The translations under genes were made by a program, and so were the position numbers. Shown here piece after piece: positions 1 through 14,300 of a stretch of DNA of 64,000 bases. Origin of the DNA: Spisula solida (Eukaryota; Mollusca; Bivalvia; Venerida; Mactridae); the NCBI GenBank assembly GCA_947247005.1, contig OX365944.1:26077501-26141500 (forward strand), given 5' to 3'. Each line of letters begins with the position of its first letter. The first letter of the stretch is position 1. Below the pieces are notes generated by a model, which ran no database searches, was not told where the DNA came from, and worked only from the letters and a program-made list of their open reading frames with translations.

Positions 1-677
1 ATTACGAAATGGTTCAAATATTCCATTTTATCAGTTCGTCAATCGGTTGTATCGATTCACAGGCCTAAGAAATTATATCACAAAATATAGGAAATTCATA
101 ATTCTGAAATTAAGACTAACCTGTCAACACCATTTCCAAATACATAATTAAATATTTTAGAAGGCTTACTGAGTATTTTATGGTTTTGACATACATTTAC
201 ATAATAGTTATGGTTATCTAGATTGCTTTTCCTGACGGCAATCGAGTCCTTAGAATTGAAGGAACCACTTGTCTTGGCGGACACTTAAACGACTAATGTG
301 TATGTATGATTTAAGACTTGCGTAGTGTTTTGACAACGATGCACGACCTGGTGAACACAACCTACTTTCAGTAGGACTGCATATACAGAAAATAAACAAA
401 TAACATGAACTAATAACTACAGTGTATATAATCGTTTTGCCGACCATATGTTTTGTGCCGAGTTTGTATCACACTGCCGTGGAGTATTCAACATTTTTTG
501 GATCAGGTTATACTGAGTGTTACTTTTATACGCGAAGTAATAATAAATAACAAACAAATTGTACACTCCCTCGTAAGGCATAATCTGTACATGGTTTCTA
601 TAATGCTTACCAATATCGGTAAGGTTTGGCATTAACGTGCATGTAATGCAAATACTCTAGGAAACTATCGCTGGATA
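1..677. other. Upstream AT-rich DNA, nothing recognised
   Basis: No reading frame here looks like a known protein, and no RNA gene or obvious repeat was found. The short open frames are what AT-rich non-coding DNA gives by chance. Confidence 0.5.
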
Positions 678-679
678 TA

Positions 680-1298
680 CACTGAGCATACACTGAAATT
701 TTCAGCATTTGTAGCAAAGATATTTGGCACAACAATCAATTTCATTCCATGACAATCTGATAAGACCCTTTACAGCCACAATAAAACAATGATGTCATAA
801 ACAAAAGTAATTGTTATGCCCTATGTCCTTCTGCGTTTTTCAGATTGTTAATGCCGATGTGTCCCTATTCTTCGTATAAAGTTCGGGAACAAGTGTCCGT
901 GCATATCATGGAGACAGAAATAAAGTAAAACACAGATAAATATAAAGTTCAATTAGATTCAGAAAAAAATGAATTATATTCACTCTATCTCTATCCAGAA
1001 TTACTTCCCCTTGACTGTAAAATTTGTAGTATTTTTCGGTAGATCTCAAGGGTTTTTGAAACTTCACGACCACTATGTTGCGGAGTGGTAAATCGTCTGA
1101 TTTTGTGTTTTTCTAATTTGTCGATTGGTTGACTATTAAAATTGACCTTACATAAAATAATAATTGCATCGTACATTTTTGTACAATCAGTTCCTCTTAC
1201 GTGTTTCGTTTTATCCATTTCATGGTTGAATGCACCATTGTAGCGAATTTAGAAGGAAACAACATCGAGTTACAATGCGTTTTCAAAGCCGCTCAGTG
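680..1298 (+). mobile_element. TIR element copy A (CACTGAG family), damaged left end
   Basis: The right end reads GCGTTTTCAAAGCCGCTCAGTG and is followed by TA, the same as the right ends of the copies at 15846 and 35797. The left end keeps TA plus CACTGAG, then jumps to internal family sequence (CAGCATTTGTAGCAAAGATA), so part of the left terminus is deleted. Internal matches include a motif near 1006 (ATTACTTCCCCTTGACTGTAA). No transposase frame is seen. TA flanks and short size suggest a non-autonomous Tc1/mariner-like MITE; the superfamily is an inference. Confidence 0.75.
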
Positions 1299-1300
1299 TA

Positions 1301-2989
1301 TGTCTGCACATATTAAATACTCACGTATAGCACATTATATCAGCATATAGCGTGGACAATATGATATTATATTGCCATCGTCTGTCTGCAATGTCATCTA
1401 CAGAAAATGAATGTGTAATATATCGAATTGCCAGTTATGAGCTGCTTGATGCAAGATTTGTTGGAAAGATTCACACATCTCACAGCTAAATAGAATGAGA
1501 TGTGTATTCGTCTATCAAAATGACAAACGTTAATACGGTAGATGAACAGTGTCTGGGGGAACTGATATACCAGACGTTTGTATTAAACGCTGTATACGAT
1601 ATGGGCACATCATCTCTGGCTGCTTCACGAATGACAAATGTGTGTATTGGCATTGTTTGAACGCCTGAATAGATTTGATATTCATAAACATTCCACTGTA
1701 TCCATAAATTCCTATTATATACTGGTTCAGGTCTTCAAATCTTAAATAATTCTTTAAAGTTGTTTTTCTAACGCAATAAGTAAAACGATTACTCGATGAG
1801 GCAAGAATAATGTTCATGAAAACCGCAGCGATTTACGCGAATTATATTAAAAACGTATTATATTGTGCGATTACAGTACATTCGTCGTTAACATGTATCG
1901 TAAACTGTCGTATTGTTACTATTTTACGACCTGAGCCGCTGACTTACAATTAGTACTAAATTGACATCCATATGGTGTAGGTTGCAATCAACAAGTTTAT
2001 GTTCTTCCTTGACTTTGTCTTCACTCGTGACTTTCAAATACGGTTAAGTTATCTATAATATGTAGAAGACCAGTTGGTACTGATTGAGGACTATAGGTCA
2101 AAAACCTAGGTTATGTCAATATAATTTATGGCTGTAAAACGAAACATAATTGTGAAAGTCACAATTATATTGAGTATTAAACAATACCATCTCTAAATTC
2201 CATTCTTTATTCAGTGAAATACTATATGACATTCTCATGTATGGTCTTAATTATTTATGAGCAGCTTTATTAGTTTAATACAATAGACTCCCTTTCATAA
2301 TTATATTGGTGGCTGAAACCAGTCAAAGTACAAGCACATTCCATCTACCTTGTGGCCGGTAGTTCCGCTTCAAGCATTACGAGTTTAGCATTTCATACAT
2401 TATTTAATTGTCTGTGCTATAGTTGGTTAATTATTACGGTAATTTACGCATGGATTACCGATAGTTATTCGTCATTTATAGTTAATCAGTTATTTAAGAT
2501 ATTGCTAGCAATAAATGTCATAGAATATTAGCTTCTCTTACCTTTTTATTTATTGGCTAAATCATGTACACGGGACGCGCTGGTTCGGTGGAACTACGTT
2601 AATACTGCTAGTAAAAGCACAGCCGTCATCGGAGAGAGAGATAGAGAGTTAAGTTTCTACTTTCAGTTCAGTGTTATTTTATTTCCTGGTATTGCGCGGA
2701 TCTTACAAGTTTACGCGTACTGTGCTTCTCACTGGACGGACATATTCGGAGAATTTGTAGTATATAAAATCTTAAGATAGACAATATTAAACAAACTTAA
2801 ATATAGTTCTATATAATGCAATTGAAATGCCAGTTAGATAGGTCAAATACAACTTCAATAACCAGAAATGGTATAAAGAATATAAAGGATACGATATACT
2901 TTGTAGATGTATTAACAAGATTATTTGTGACACGTATACGCTCAACTTACTTAACAAGGTTGCAATAGGAAATTAATTAATTGACAACT
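1301..2989. other. Non-coding DNA upstream of exon 1
   Basis: Presumed 5' flank and 5' UTR of the receptor gene. No TATA box or initiator could be chosen with confidence in such AT-rich sequence, and the transcription start is unknown. A 75-codon open frame at 2553-2780 resembles no known protein. Confidence 0.4.
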
Positions 2990-3107
2990 ATGAAAATGGA
3001 CGGAAGCAATGTTATATTTCACCTGATGATATTTTCTGTTGTGTTTTCTACAGTATCATCTGCTGGAGTTATGGATACTGCAAATACGACAGAATTGCAC
3101 AGAAAAG
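2990..3107 (+). CDS. nAChR-type subunit, exon 1 (start codon and signal peptide)
   Basis: The exon encodes a 39-residue start. ATG at 2990 (a second in-frame ATG lies at 2996) is followed by a polar stretch, then a hydrophobic run (VIFHLMIFSVVFSTV) and a small-residue region SSA-GV that suits signal peptidase cleavage. This is the usual first exon of a Cys-loop receptor subunit, which enters the secretory pathway and reaches the plasma membrane. The exon ends at a strong donor, AAAAG/GTGAGT, with one base left over (phase 1). The exon at 54881 needs exactly that phase and the joined codon is GGG (Gly). Exon 1 has no family-specific motif, so the link across about 51.8 kb is an inference. It could be the first exon of another transcript, or an unseen exon may intervene. 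Confidence 0.6.
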
Positions 3108-3470
3108 GTGAGTTATTTTATATATACCATATATACTGTAACCATATAATCAAAAGCTTCTTGGTAAACTATCGACAATACGCTCATCTAAATAAATGTA
3201 CCGTTGAGATCATTTGGTTTTAAAATCTTCAGAATCAATTTATAGTTTACAAACAACTTGGAGCCACCGGTCCATACAAAACTATAGATGAAACAAATAA
3301 ATATTAAAATTATCTGATTCCAAAATAACCACCCGTTGGTAACGTTGCTTGATCTCCGTTATACAAGTATGAATCGCAACTTATAAAACGATTTGATTAA
3401 TAGATTGAAATATATTATCCTAAAATAGTTTTACCATTGTTAAAATGTTCTCCTGAGTATACATTTGTGT

Positions 3471-3535
3471 GTGTTTCCTGTGCTCGGCTGGTTAAGTTAA
3501 GTGCTGCCTTCCCTGTCTGACTTAATATAATACAA
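3471..3535 (+). repeat. Dispersed repeat family R1, short copy
   Basis: The core CTGTGCTCGGCTG then TTAAGTGCTGCCTTCCCTG recurs at about 8695-8740. It also recurs reversed at about 11943-11999, where the match runs on into CTTAATATTA, and in diverged form at about 46235-46275. Identity is unknown; it may be the end of a non-autonomous element. Confidence 0.7.
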
Positions 3536-6500
3536 TCTTTTTGATCAGGTGGTCTTTGTGGATTGATGACTTGGATTCTCTATTGTCCTAATGATTATCG
3601 TACATTACTCTTCCCTCGTTTACCGTAATGTTGTTGTATTTTGGCACAAATGTACGGTGCACAAACGTGCCAAATATCTAAATGTTGAATCCATCACTTT
3701 GCTATGTTATACAGATTCTATATACCATGATTGTGAATATATTTTTGCAAATTGACCCATAAATTACAACTTAAAATGTATATTTCATTTTTTATATATT
3801 TTTTATCTAATATTTTGCAATTTGCCATGACTAGAATCAGTATATATGATGACGTACGAAAGAACGAATACACGTATTAAAAGATAATAAGATTTTAACT
3901 GTCGCTTGAGGACGAAATCAGTCCACGCATTAGGGTAAAACTGCATACATGCTATTATCAAATTTTCTTTTAAAACACATCATTCGACATGAAATCAAAT
4001 ATCCCTTAAATTCTTACTGTAGTGAAAAATCATTTTGCACTGCAGTTATGTGTGTTATATTTCCATAATATAATTGCGTTTAGTTTTTGACATATACTGT
4101 TTTTATAAGTGACGATTCCGCGCGCACACTCGCCGAAGTCAAACGTCTGGGTTTTTTATACATATTCTGTACGCCTTAAATCCTAGCATATGGGATGATA
4201 TTGATCTACAGATAAACGTTCAGTCGCTTTGGAGGTGTTGGCTATGGTGTATTCATTTTTCAAATATGACAATAACATGTTCTATTTTAATAGGCCTTTG
4301 ACCGCCCAAGTCTTTATTCAAAAGCATGCTAACGCGTTATAAGGCAGAACTGATTATACGTACAAAAATTACACGGAACTATGCCCAGTGAGAAACGAAA
4401 ACGAAACCGCTGAATGTTCAAGTTATAGCAATACAAAAGGTTGAAATACCTAGTTCTAGCTGTCTAACAGTCCTAAGAATAACAGTAAATGGTACACTTT
4501 GCAGTCGCACAAATAATTTTATTTCTGGTGGTAGTAATATAAAGAAAATAAGTCAATGGATAGGGGATGATTGTTTTGTCCGATACCATTGGCCGAATAA
4601 AACTTAACATAAAAATATTGTTCTTATCGTATATGATTCAAAAAGACAACATTTTTCATGACACATTATTTTACTAACCGTATTGTTTTTCCACACACAT
4701 AAAGGTTCGTAATATAATGGAAATATCACAAAATAAAAAATGTCGCTCTAAATGTAAATCAGTTCACATCATCTTATTTATTGTATATACTTTTATTTTA
4801 CTTTACAATCAACATAAATATGGAATGTTAACTACCATTTAAAATGAACATCTATACTAACAAACTCATATCGATGACGTCATTAGCGAGTTTACGTAAC
4901 AATGTATTTTAAACGGTTTAAAAACAAAACATTGTGGTTGGTGCTCGGTTTTAGTTCCACCGAATATTAGGTTTATATGTGGTTGAAGGCGTTTGTATGA
5001 TTATATCGTAATTATACATATTATGAAATATAAATTACAATATAAATCTCATAGTTAAGTTTTAGCGTCAGACAATCGTAGTTAAGATTCTATATAGTTT
5101 GTGACAAAAACATCAAACTCTATTTTGCAAATTGTGACTGACTATAATTTTTGTGCAATCTGGATTTAACTGAGATTAGTGTTACATTTACACGCCTCAT
5201 TTTAAAATTTACCACAAGAGATATCGCAAAATGCCTTTAAAACTTGATCTGTAATTATAGTGATCACGTAATATAAGCGTTCCCATTAGTTCTTGAGATT
5301 TAAAGTTCACGGAAATTCAATTACAACGACTACTGATGTATGGGAACTGTTATGAAATGCACCGAATCAGATAATACATTAAATTGATAGCAAAATGCAA
5401 TCGGCGGGTAATAATCTAAATTATTGCCGGGAAAAAATTCCCAAGTTGGTATCCAGACAATATTGTTAAAAGATTTTTTACGAGAATTGTTCTTCAGAAG
5501 AAATTATGTGCTGTAATTTCAATGCACTCCCTCCTAGTCAGGGGATTAATTATCTAAATTACTATCCGGATAAAAAGCTTCCGTTAGTGTCCGGCTTTGA
5601 AATACTATTAGAAAACGTTCGTATCTAGCTAAGGAGTAAATTGGCTCGGTCATTTTAATATACTGTCTAAAGACTGGTTTAAGCTATTATATGGAATTTA
5701 TACTGACTTATGACACTAGCTAGGTGAGCTTGTTATAGTGTTTGGCATAAATATCATTCACCATCGGTATTATAAATCGACACAAAACGAGGAAGCCTGC
5801 TGGGACACGGGGCATATTTACTTGTGCAAGGGAGACTTGATACAGACTATTACTTGAAGAATTTCATCTAAGTAAGTTATGCTGCATAATGAATGTTACA
5901 GCTGAATATATGATACACATTTGAGGTAGTTATTGATAAGTTGCACAGGTGGTCTGCAAATTCGATACGTAGTTGTAGCAAAGCTTTTTCTACATTTCCA
6001 CAGTAAATGATGAGCTCACTTTGTAGTAACTAGTCACAAACAGAGTTACTTAGTGATTTTTTACATACATGCTGCATGCTGATTATATTATTATCGAACA
6101 AAAATATTTAAAGATAGTACCGGACTTGGGTATGTGCTTTAGTACAATATAAATATTTACATACATCAATAAAGCGTTCATATTTGTTGAAGGGCCGACT
6201 TGAAAATCAATTTTAATGCTTTGTCCTTATTTGAAGTGATCATCTTGGATCGTCGTTTCAATATATCGTTTCAGTTATCGATCCGCTTCTATCAGGTAGA
6301 AGTGATTGATTGATCGTTAGTTTATAGTAATAATTAAATAACAGTAGATTTAATAGTTTAAAAGAAACTTAAACATTGACTTTATATTGGATGAACACAC
6401 GTATATGGACAAAACGTGTCAATTATCTAGGAGTTTGGGTATCGAGTTATACTTCCGATCAAATTAATCAGAAATATTGCCTTGTAACCCGGCATTTGGC

Positions 6501-8635
6501 ATTGGCGATCTGTGTTCGATAATTAGGTTAGGCTGGTTATGTTCTTGAATGGCATATGTAATTGTGTGACTTTCCAAACCTAAGCCTTGATCTAAACACT
6601 GTATACGTGACTGATACTGTTTTATGAAAACACTTAAAAACCTTAAAGTTACTTTTCAAATGATTTTTTTATCATTTTACAGCTACAAAGTGGAGGTGTA
6701 TGAAAGTGTGACACTTAAAATGATTTAGTGAAACGACCCCTACTCACCATAACTGTCCCGAATTTAAAGAATTATAAATAATATAAATTTGAACATATGT
6801 GTATGCTTTCCCTATGTACTTTGATAAAACAGTACACTCCTTCTTATTTTGTGGTGAATTGTGTAGATATGAATTATGTTATTATAGGTAAACAATTTAA
6901 TTTGAAACCAATATACACAATGTGGTTGCTATCACTTGCATTTTATGGTGTAATGAGGATGTGCTATGACAGTCATTTGTTCCATATATTAAATGACGTT
7001 TAGATAGAATTCCACTAAGGATATTACCGACAGAATGGTTATATCCTTGTTTGTTATTTTTTCCGTGAGGAAATGAATCCAAATTATATTTGACGAACAT
7101 TGTATAGTTTAATATCATCAGTTATCTATAAAGCTCTTACAATATGTTTTCGGTATGTTTACATATCATGTCGGAATAATGTTAAAGAGCATTTTTATGT
7201 AAAGGGGTATTTACTGAAGAGGCATCCTACTTTCTGAGCCTATTCATGTCCCGAAATGAGCCCGTAAATGGCAGACTGATACCAACAATGTAATTATTAC
7301 TTAACAACCAAGTGGTATCTGACACTCAGATTCATATTAGTACATGCATGGATCAATAAGTTGACTAAAACCTTCGTACTGTCGCTCATCCAGAGGCTGA
7401 TACATAAACAACCCGGTCATGGATCGAAGCCGGTACAGATGCATAACTTAGCAGGCGTTCATTTCCGGCATTTTAACTAGGAGTTGTCGATATTGTTATT
7501 TCATTCAAGCGAAAATCACAACACTTTGAATGGAATACATATAATAAGGAACTCTCTCAAATGATAACAAGGATTTAAAATACGATAGCACATGTCAAAC
7601 ATGCTATCATTCATCTCATTGATGAATTACGCCGTGGAGGCGAGGAAAAACGCACCAGCACACGATGCATCAGCGAAAATATACAACAATTAACAGCTGG
7701 ATACACTTGTTGTAGATTATATTGTTTCAGTAAATATTTGTACTTTAATTTACTCTGACAGTTATGAGTATGATTATCACAAAACAAGCTATTATTTTGT
7801 GTAATCAGTACATCTTCCATAGCACGTTCCGCAATAAAATTCGTATCACAGGTTTTATAGCAATATTTCATGTTTTTATACGATGAATCTATCAAAGTAG
7901 ACTATTCGAACAATATTGAGATGTATCCGGATTATGTGAGCATTTGCAGTTGAAATGTTCCTGGTAGAAATGTGATTTATTCAACTACCTATAATCTTAC
8001 CAAGCTTAATATACAATGTGAATTCTTTGTATTAAATGATTATATCAGCATGACTGAACAGATGGTGCTAAGACATATCGATAATTTCATTAACGACATC
8101 AATGTTCATTAATTGCTTAGATGCGACATATCACGGTTAATTATGCTACAAATGCGTCTACAATGGGAGCATATAGCTACATTATTATTTAACCGTACTG
8201 AAAGTGCACGTGTATCGTTCGAAATATGTATTTAATCAAAAAACGCTGCGTGATATAACATTTATAGTAGAACAGTAAAATGAAGTGGTCGTTAATGGCT
8301 GTCAATTTATTCCAGATTTCAATTTCTAACATCCAAATGTTATAATGTCGATTTTTACCTTTAAGACGGTCTAAAACATATAGCATGTACGCAGTATGTT
8401 GTTATAGTCAGCAGAAGCATTGAACAAGTATGGTACACTGAAGTTGGCTGTTACTCTCCAATTGTCTCGCCCGAATATTCCGTTGCTCTACATGTTTCTT
8501 GTGAATTGTAACGGTTAAGTGGAAATCAAAGCGCTGTGGGGAGCGTAGTTGGCGGTTAGAACAATTAATGACAAGAACTACTCATATTGTATTACAATTG
8601 GTACATTGTGGCGATCAAGTTCGTTGTATAGTTTA
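3536..8635. other. Intronic AT-rich DNA, nothing recognised
   Basis: About 5.1 kb without a convincing exon, RNA gene, tandem array or terminal inverted repeat. Open frames are short and of low complexity. Confidence 0.45.
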
Positions 8636-8742
8636 GTTTTGTGTTGGGCATTATATATAGTGCCGTGTAATTGTGGTATGTGATGTTTTTAGGTTTTCTG
8701 TGCTCGGCTGTTTGAGTTAAGTGCTGCCTTCCCTATCCAATG
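8636..8742 (+). repeat. Dispersed repeat family R1, second copy
   Basis: TTGTGTTGGGCATTATATA precedes GTAATTGTGGTATGTGATG and then the core GTGCTCGGCTG...GTGCTGCCTTCCCT. The copy at 46190-46280 has the same order (GGGCGAGTGTGCC, GTAATTGTGGTATGTGATG, then the core), so the family extends at least 100 bp upstream of the core. Confidence 0.75.
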
Positions 8743-11700
8743 TTCTATTATCATATTGATTTTTATTGGAAATTAGTTAATATGGCACCATCAAAGTTAC
8801 CAGAAGTTACCACTCTAATATGATCATACATACATACAAATATCGCTTATTTCATGGTTATCAAAGCAGACTTGCACGAACATAATTAAGCCTATATTAC
8901 TTTATTTAGTCGATTGTATTGCATTTTAATGTTTACCGAGTCCTCTGTACCTTTGAACAACTTTTTGCAAAAACCGTGTTAGGTAACTTGAGAGATACAG
9001 TCGTATGAAGTAACGCTAATGTTATTGATCCACCTTTATCGTGTTGCAGTTAAGTAAATACGGACAACTCTTCTGATAGCTTTGGACAAACGAACCACAA
9101 CACAATCATTATGATTGAATCACAATGTCAGATATATTTTGGAATATAATCGTTGTGGGAAACCTCGACAAATTGAATAACCTATCCCAAGAATGTGATT
9201 GATAATGAATTTACGTAGCTTGATGCCAAATAACCGTTTCAAGATTGCAAGAGAAAGTATCCTATGTAATAAAATGCTAGGTAGTAGTATATAGGGCACT
9301 TCTACTTGTCATTATGTTATCGTCAATTATACAAGTGCATTATAAACGTTAATTCCAGACTATGCACAGATGTATATATCATTTGCTGCACACTGTCATC
9401 TTTCAAAGCAGCGATTATGTGTTAATCATCGAATGGTGTGAAACTTTCCCGGCTGGCCGCGTCGATGCCCCCTGATGTAGCATTATGCCCTTACGCGGCT
9501 CGTTTACTTACCCGGTTAAATATGTTGTCTAGTCATCAAAATGCAATCTCCGGTTTGCATGCAGTCAGTGGACACAATTGAATTCCGTACAAACATAAAA
9601 AAGTGCCCTAGGTACATTTGTATTCATCTAAAATGACATATCTAATTTCAATGAAACCATATTACACTCATTTAGTACAATTATAAAACAACAATTATAC
9701 ATTTGACATGGAACGCAGCACATTAATAACAAAAACAAACAGTTACGACGAGGAACATTTGACTGAAACCTAACATAACACTGCAACAGCCTACCACAGC
9801 AATGCTTCTTTCAGTCAAACATAGCTAGGGTTGAGGCCAACAAACAATAATGTATCACATTAGCTAGAGACAACAATAATTGTTTCGTAATCGGGTTTTA
9901 AGTACTATAGACAATACATACCCGAAAACTCCTAGGAATCAAAAACGAAATACTTGGTTCTGAATATATGATCGAATCATACTATGCTAGCTTAAATTGT
10001 GTCATTGTGTTAAATTTCGACCTTAGTTACTGTAGTGATCTATTCGTTTTGTCGTTCAGTTTGATGTATAAAATGCTAGATATTTGCCTTTTGGAGCTCA
10101 ATAACGTCTTCCCGCGGTAAGTGATCAGTTATGGCTGTACTGTAGTGTTTCAAATATTCAAATATTTAGGTGGTGTTACATTTTTATTATGGCATTACGC
10201 GTATTATTCCAGACACTTATCCCTAGGACTCGATATCTAGTTGTGGTATTTTATTTGTGTATCTGTCTTGCAAACTGCTTTAGGTGACCTATATACCACG
10301 CACCATATGTTTAAAATGGAAGCCATTTTATCTGAAAGACATATTGTTAGATCAATGTATCGCTACCACTACTGTTGGAATTTAAAAGTTCCTCTCTTCC
10401 ACTCTGGCAGTGATTAAGACGTTCTGGGAGCCTCCGTGTTATAATTGTATAATTCGACAGATATGTCATGAAATTATTTTTTATGACTGGTCTGTCACAA
10501 TGATATAATTGTTCATCAGAAATATCACGCAATCTCTCGCTAGGGATTAGAATATATCGCGGCTAACGTTGAACACATCGTAAATCCGAGAAAGAAAAGG
10601 AAATAGTATTAACACGTCGTGTTTAAGTATTGTACTTTTGATATGGGGACATGTTATGTTGGTCAAATACGTGGGATTATTAAGATGATGCCTAACACCA
10701 TACGCATATTGTAATTCTTAAACAGTTCCAGTTCGCCCCTTGGTAGATCTTCAACTGTCACGGGTGGACACAGATGTAATCTCCGGGTTTGGCAGGTTAA
10801 ATTTAGGCGTGAGCCGAGGAGATGTTTGTGTTGGTGGACATTATACATGTATCAACTGATCACCAATGATTGGAACTGTTACAAACGCGATACATACGAA
10901 ATGATGGATGTAATGTTATATAATTATATATACATAACTCATTCTTTAAAAAATTATAACATTACAAACGCACGAATGGCACGTCGTCGTTTGCTACGTG
11001 CAACGTTGAAAAATATGAAAATTTGGGCCGCATGACGTCGAGTGACGTTGCCATAGGAAACCACGTTCGTTCTGACTTTGGTCAATATTTATGATCAGCG
11101 GTGAATCAATTTAAAATAAATTTATCTTCGTATATAGAACGTTTCATCGACTTACGATTACGAATAAAGAAATTACAACATTGTCCCGCGTATTTGTTGA
11201 TCACCTCTCGTACATACATTTTGTGTTCTAGTTTGGGTTGATAAAGATCCAGGGAAGTAATAATGATTCATTCTATTTTTATAACACACAAACCTGTGCA
11301 CGAAGACGGTATATATAACTGGCATGTGTGGTGTCGTTTGAGATTCCAACGCTATTGTGTGTTTCTATTGATTAGTGTGTCAATAATTCCATTTATTCAT
11401 TCAAGCATACATTACTTATTTCCATTCTTCAAAGAAACTGCTATGCTCGGAGAATTTATTACTGATTGCAATCTTGTACAGCTATAGTGTAGTTTATTTA
11501 TACCAGGTGTTTAAAACATTTAGTCAGTAATGCAAGCCGACATACGATTATATCAGTTTCTTTGGAGTACCTGTTATAATATGCACAATGCGAATCGAAA
11601 GTAATATCTGAAATAACGACGGACAAATTGTTGGTAATGCCTAGCTAACATCTTCAAACATTTTGGGATTAAACGTTTTCAGCTTCATTATCAGAATGCA

Positions 11701-11942
11701 CTTACAACATTCTCCTTTCCAGCGCCAAGTTCTGGCGTTTATGTGTCTCTTCAATTTCGTTGACACTAATGTGACCTATTGTATTTTCTGGATGCATACT
11801 TTGAAAGTGTGTTCAAATCTAAAATATGCATGATGAGTAGCAACCCATAACCCCCCGAGCAAGAAACTTTTAATTTCTCTATATACAGTACGGCGTGTTA
11901 TACGTTTATTCCTACCTAAAAATAAACTTTAGAAAAAAGATA
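8743..11942. other. Intronic DNA, nothing recognised
   Basis: No exon-like frame or repeat was recognised. A slightly GC-richer patch near 9450-9500 (GGCTGGCCGCGTCGATGCCC) has no identifiable structure. Confidence 0.4.
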
Positions 11943-12362
11943 ATATTAAGTCAAACAGGGAAGACAGCACTTAACTTAACCAGCCGAGCACAGAAAATAT
12001 TAAAAACACAGAAGGCACAATGCCCAACTGAACCAACCGAGCAAGCACAGAAAACATAAAACACAGAAGGCACAATGCCCAACTAAACAAGTAAAGATGC
12101 ACCAAAGTCCAAACTGGCGAAAAGTATAATTAATCAGTTTCGGCAACCAAAAAAACGGAATGTCCTAGCTGAATGACCCAGTTTCCATAGTGAAGCGACT
12201 ATAATGATTATTTTTAGCTATCAGAAATCCTAAAAAGAAGAAGTGCCCAACACACTGCCGATCAACAAAAAAATGAACCGCTCTAGTCCTGGCTGTTGAA
12301 AAGCTGAAAGGAATAGTTTCAGCAAACAAAAGACGGAATGCCCAAGATCACAGCTTCATTTT
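11943..12362 (-). repeat. Dispersed repeat family R1, long inverted copy
   Basis: On the minus strand this is the longest copy. It begins (plus coordinates) with the reversed core CAGGGAAGACAGCACTTAAC then CCAGCCGAGCACAG. Two near-identical ~60-bp units of ACACAGAAGGCACAATGCCCAAC follow, then several diverged blocks with GGAATG(T/C)CC and TTTCGGCAA / TTTCAGCAA. These blocks match the reverse complement of 46006-46150 in pattern. No coding capacity. Confidence 0.65.
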
Positions 12363-13300
12363 ACTTCGAAGTTTTACGACTGATGGTTCTGACAGTTCAT
12401 TATATGTGACTAGATCTGCCATAATTTGATAATTAATATTGATTTGATGTACCGTCGCTGTACTTTGTACTTTTCAGGGCGAGAATTATTTCAATGTAAT
12501 ATCAGGCTCACTCCTTGTGCCAGTCAGATAGTGTAAGCTTTGATTGCGTTAATAGTGATGGATAATGGTGTTGAAATGTTTCATCTAGCAATAGCGGGTG
12601 AAGTTACAATGGTGCTGATTGTGCTAGATCTATACATTGATACGAATGCTACATCAATTAAGACGTACAATTTAACAACGCGGTGCCTTAACCACGCCCT
12701 GTACTATTGTCATGTCGTGTACCATTCAGCAAGTCCGTCGCCCCTTACAATGTAACATCAAACACGAGCGGTAGATGATTGACTGTACGACAAATTGATA
12801 TGTCAACCTGTCTATTAACGATGCTTAATTAACTAGTATAACATGTTAATAACGTTAAACGTCAGGCATAATCTGTTATGATTTGTAACCCTAGTGAAGA
12901 CAATGTGTTACTGTAATATCATTGGATGCGTTTGTTGTCGAACAGTGCCACCATTCGCTGAACCCTGATATTGTAAGTCTGCCAATGTATACTCATGCAT
13001 TGTTATGTTGTCATAATGTCTACGTATATCTCAATACAGCCAGACGTGTGTTCATTTCTGTTCATATAATATTAATGTGTTATAAATACTTTACGGTCGT
13101 CTGTTGTATGTTAATATTCGTGTTCAGAGATTCCCTGGAGTTTTGTTTGTTATTACGTTAGTTATGTTCTTTGTTTTTTCACTTTCGATAACTACATTTC
13201 ATTCTGCTATGATAATTTGTACTGGAAAGTGTTGAATGTGTTTAGCAATGTGAAACATTAGTATTACAATCATCCTGTTACAATGACTATGCGAGTGTAC
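12363..13300. other. Intronic DNA, nothing recognised
   Basis: Two short open frames (12540-12755 and 12922-13161) show no domain or homology that I recognise. No repeat structure was seen. Confidence 0.4.
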
Positions 13301-13301
13301 C

Positions 13302-14300
13302 TCATCTTCGGAGGTCCCTGTTACATCTGGGGTGCCCCAAGGATCTGTACTCGGTCGATTACTTTTTCAATTATATATAAATGATTTACCTGACCACATA
13401 ACGTCACAGGTCCGTTTATTTGCTGATGACACTGCCGTACATGTATATTTAGCTGTAAATAACACGCAAGACTGCTAAATTCTCCAAAATGACTTAAATA
13501 GATTGATGAAATGGGCAGAAATATGGGAAATGGAGTTCAATCCTAGTAAATGTGTTGTCTTAGATATTACCAAAAAAAAAGGAATCCTATTACTTATAAT
13601 TATGTATTACATGGCCATATTTTTTAAACGGTTGAAAGTGCAAAATACCTTGGAGTAAACATATCAAATGACCTCTCATGGAATAAACACATACATTAAA
13701 TAACTAATAATGCTACTAAAACCCTTGGCTTCCTTCGCAGAAATATACTAACCAAAAATAATAAAGAAGTAGCATATAAAACACTGGTGAGACCCCAGGT
13801 GGAATATGCCTCATCTGTGTGGAGCCCCCATACCCAAACAAAAATTAACAAAATAGAAAAAGTCCAACGTAGAGCCATAAGATGGGTGAAAAATAACTTC
13901 TCCCCGTATGACAGTGTCACCAGCATGCAGAACGAACTTGGTAGGCAGACCCTACGCGACAGACGCGACGTCACGATACTGACTATGTTTTATTAAATTG
14001 TGTATGGCTTGGTGGCAGTGCCAGTTCCATCATATCTAGTGGTACCTGTGAGAATGACACGCCACATGCACTCTCTTTCATACAGACAAATTCACACTAC
14101 TGCTAGTTACTATAAATATTCATTCTTTCCTTATACAGTCGTTCTTTGGAATGGCTTACCAAGCCACATAGTCCTCCAGCCAGACCTAGAGGGGTTTAAG
14201 AACCATCTTAGCCCCTCTCTCATCTCAGTGATTTTATCAGCTTTTAAACTACAAATACTTACATCCTTTTATCTAACACTGTCACACTTTATTTCTTCTC
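13302..14300 (+). pseudogene. LINE (CR1/Jockey-like) reverse transcriptase remnant
   Basis: A decayed, 5'-truncated non-LTR retrotransposon ORF2. Two RT signatures are readable: SGVPQGSVLG then LYINDLP near 13325-13395, and LFADDT (catalytic YxDD-type motif) near 13417-13434. Downstream come KCVVL, SAKYLGVNIS, LVRPQVEYASSVWSP, KIEKVQRRAIRWV and the C-terminal block YSFFPYTVVLWNGLP. The protein would copy element RNA into chromosomal DNA, but this copy is dead. In-frame stops occur after NNTQDC (about 13475), HGHIF, HIH and MFY (13994). A frameshift lies at the A-run near 13572. The endonuclease and fingers region are missing, as expected of 5' truncation. The clade is judged by motif style only. 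Confidence 0.92.

Noticed and set aside
7395..7440. Possible tRNA-like box (GGATCGAAGCCGG) on the minus strand
   Set aside because: Box B is a poor match and no box A lies at a proper distance.
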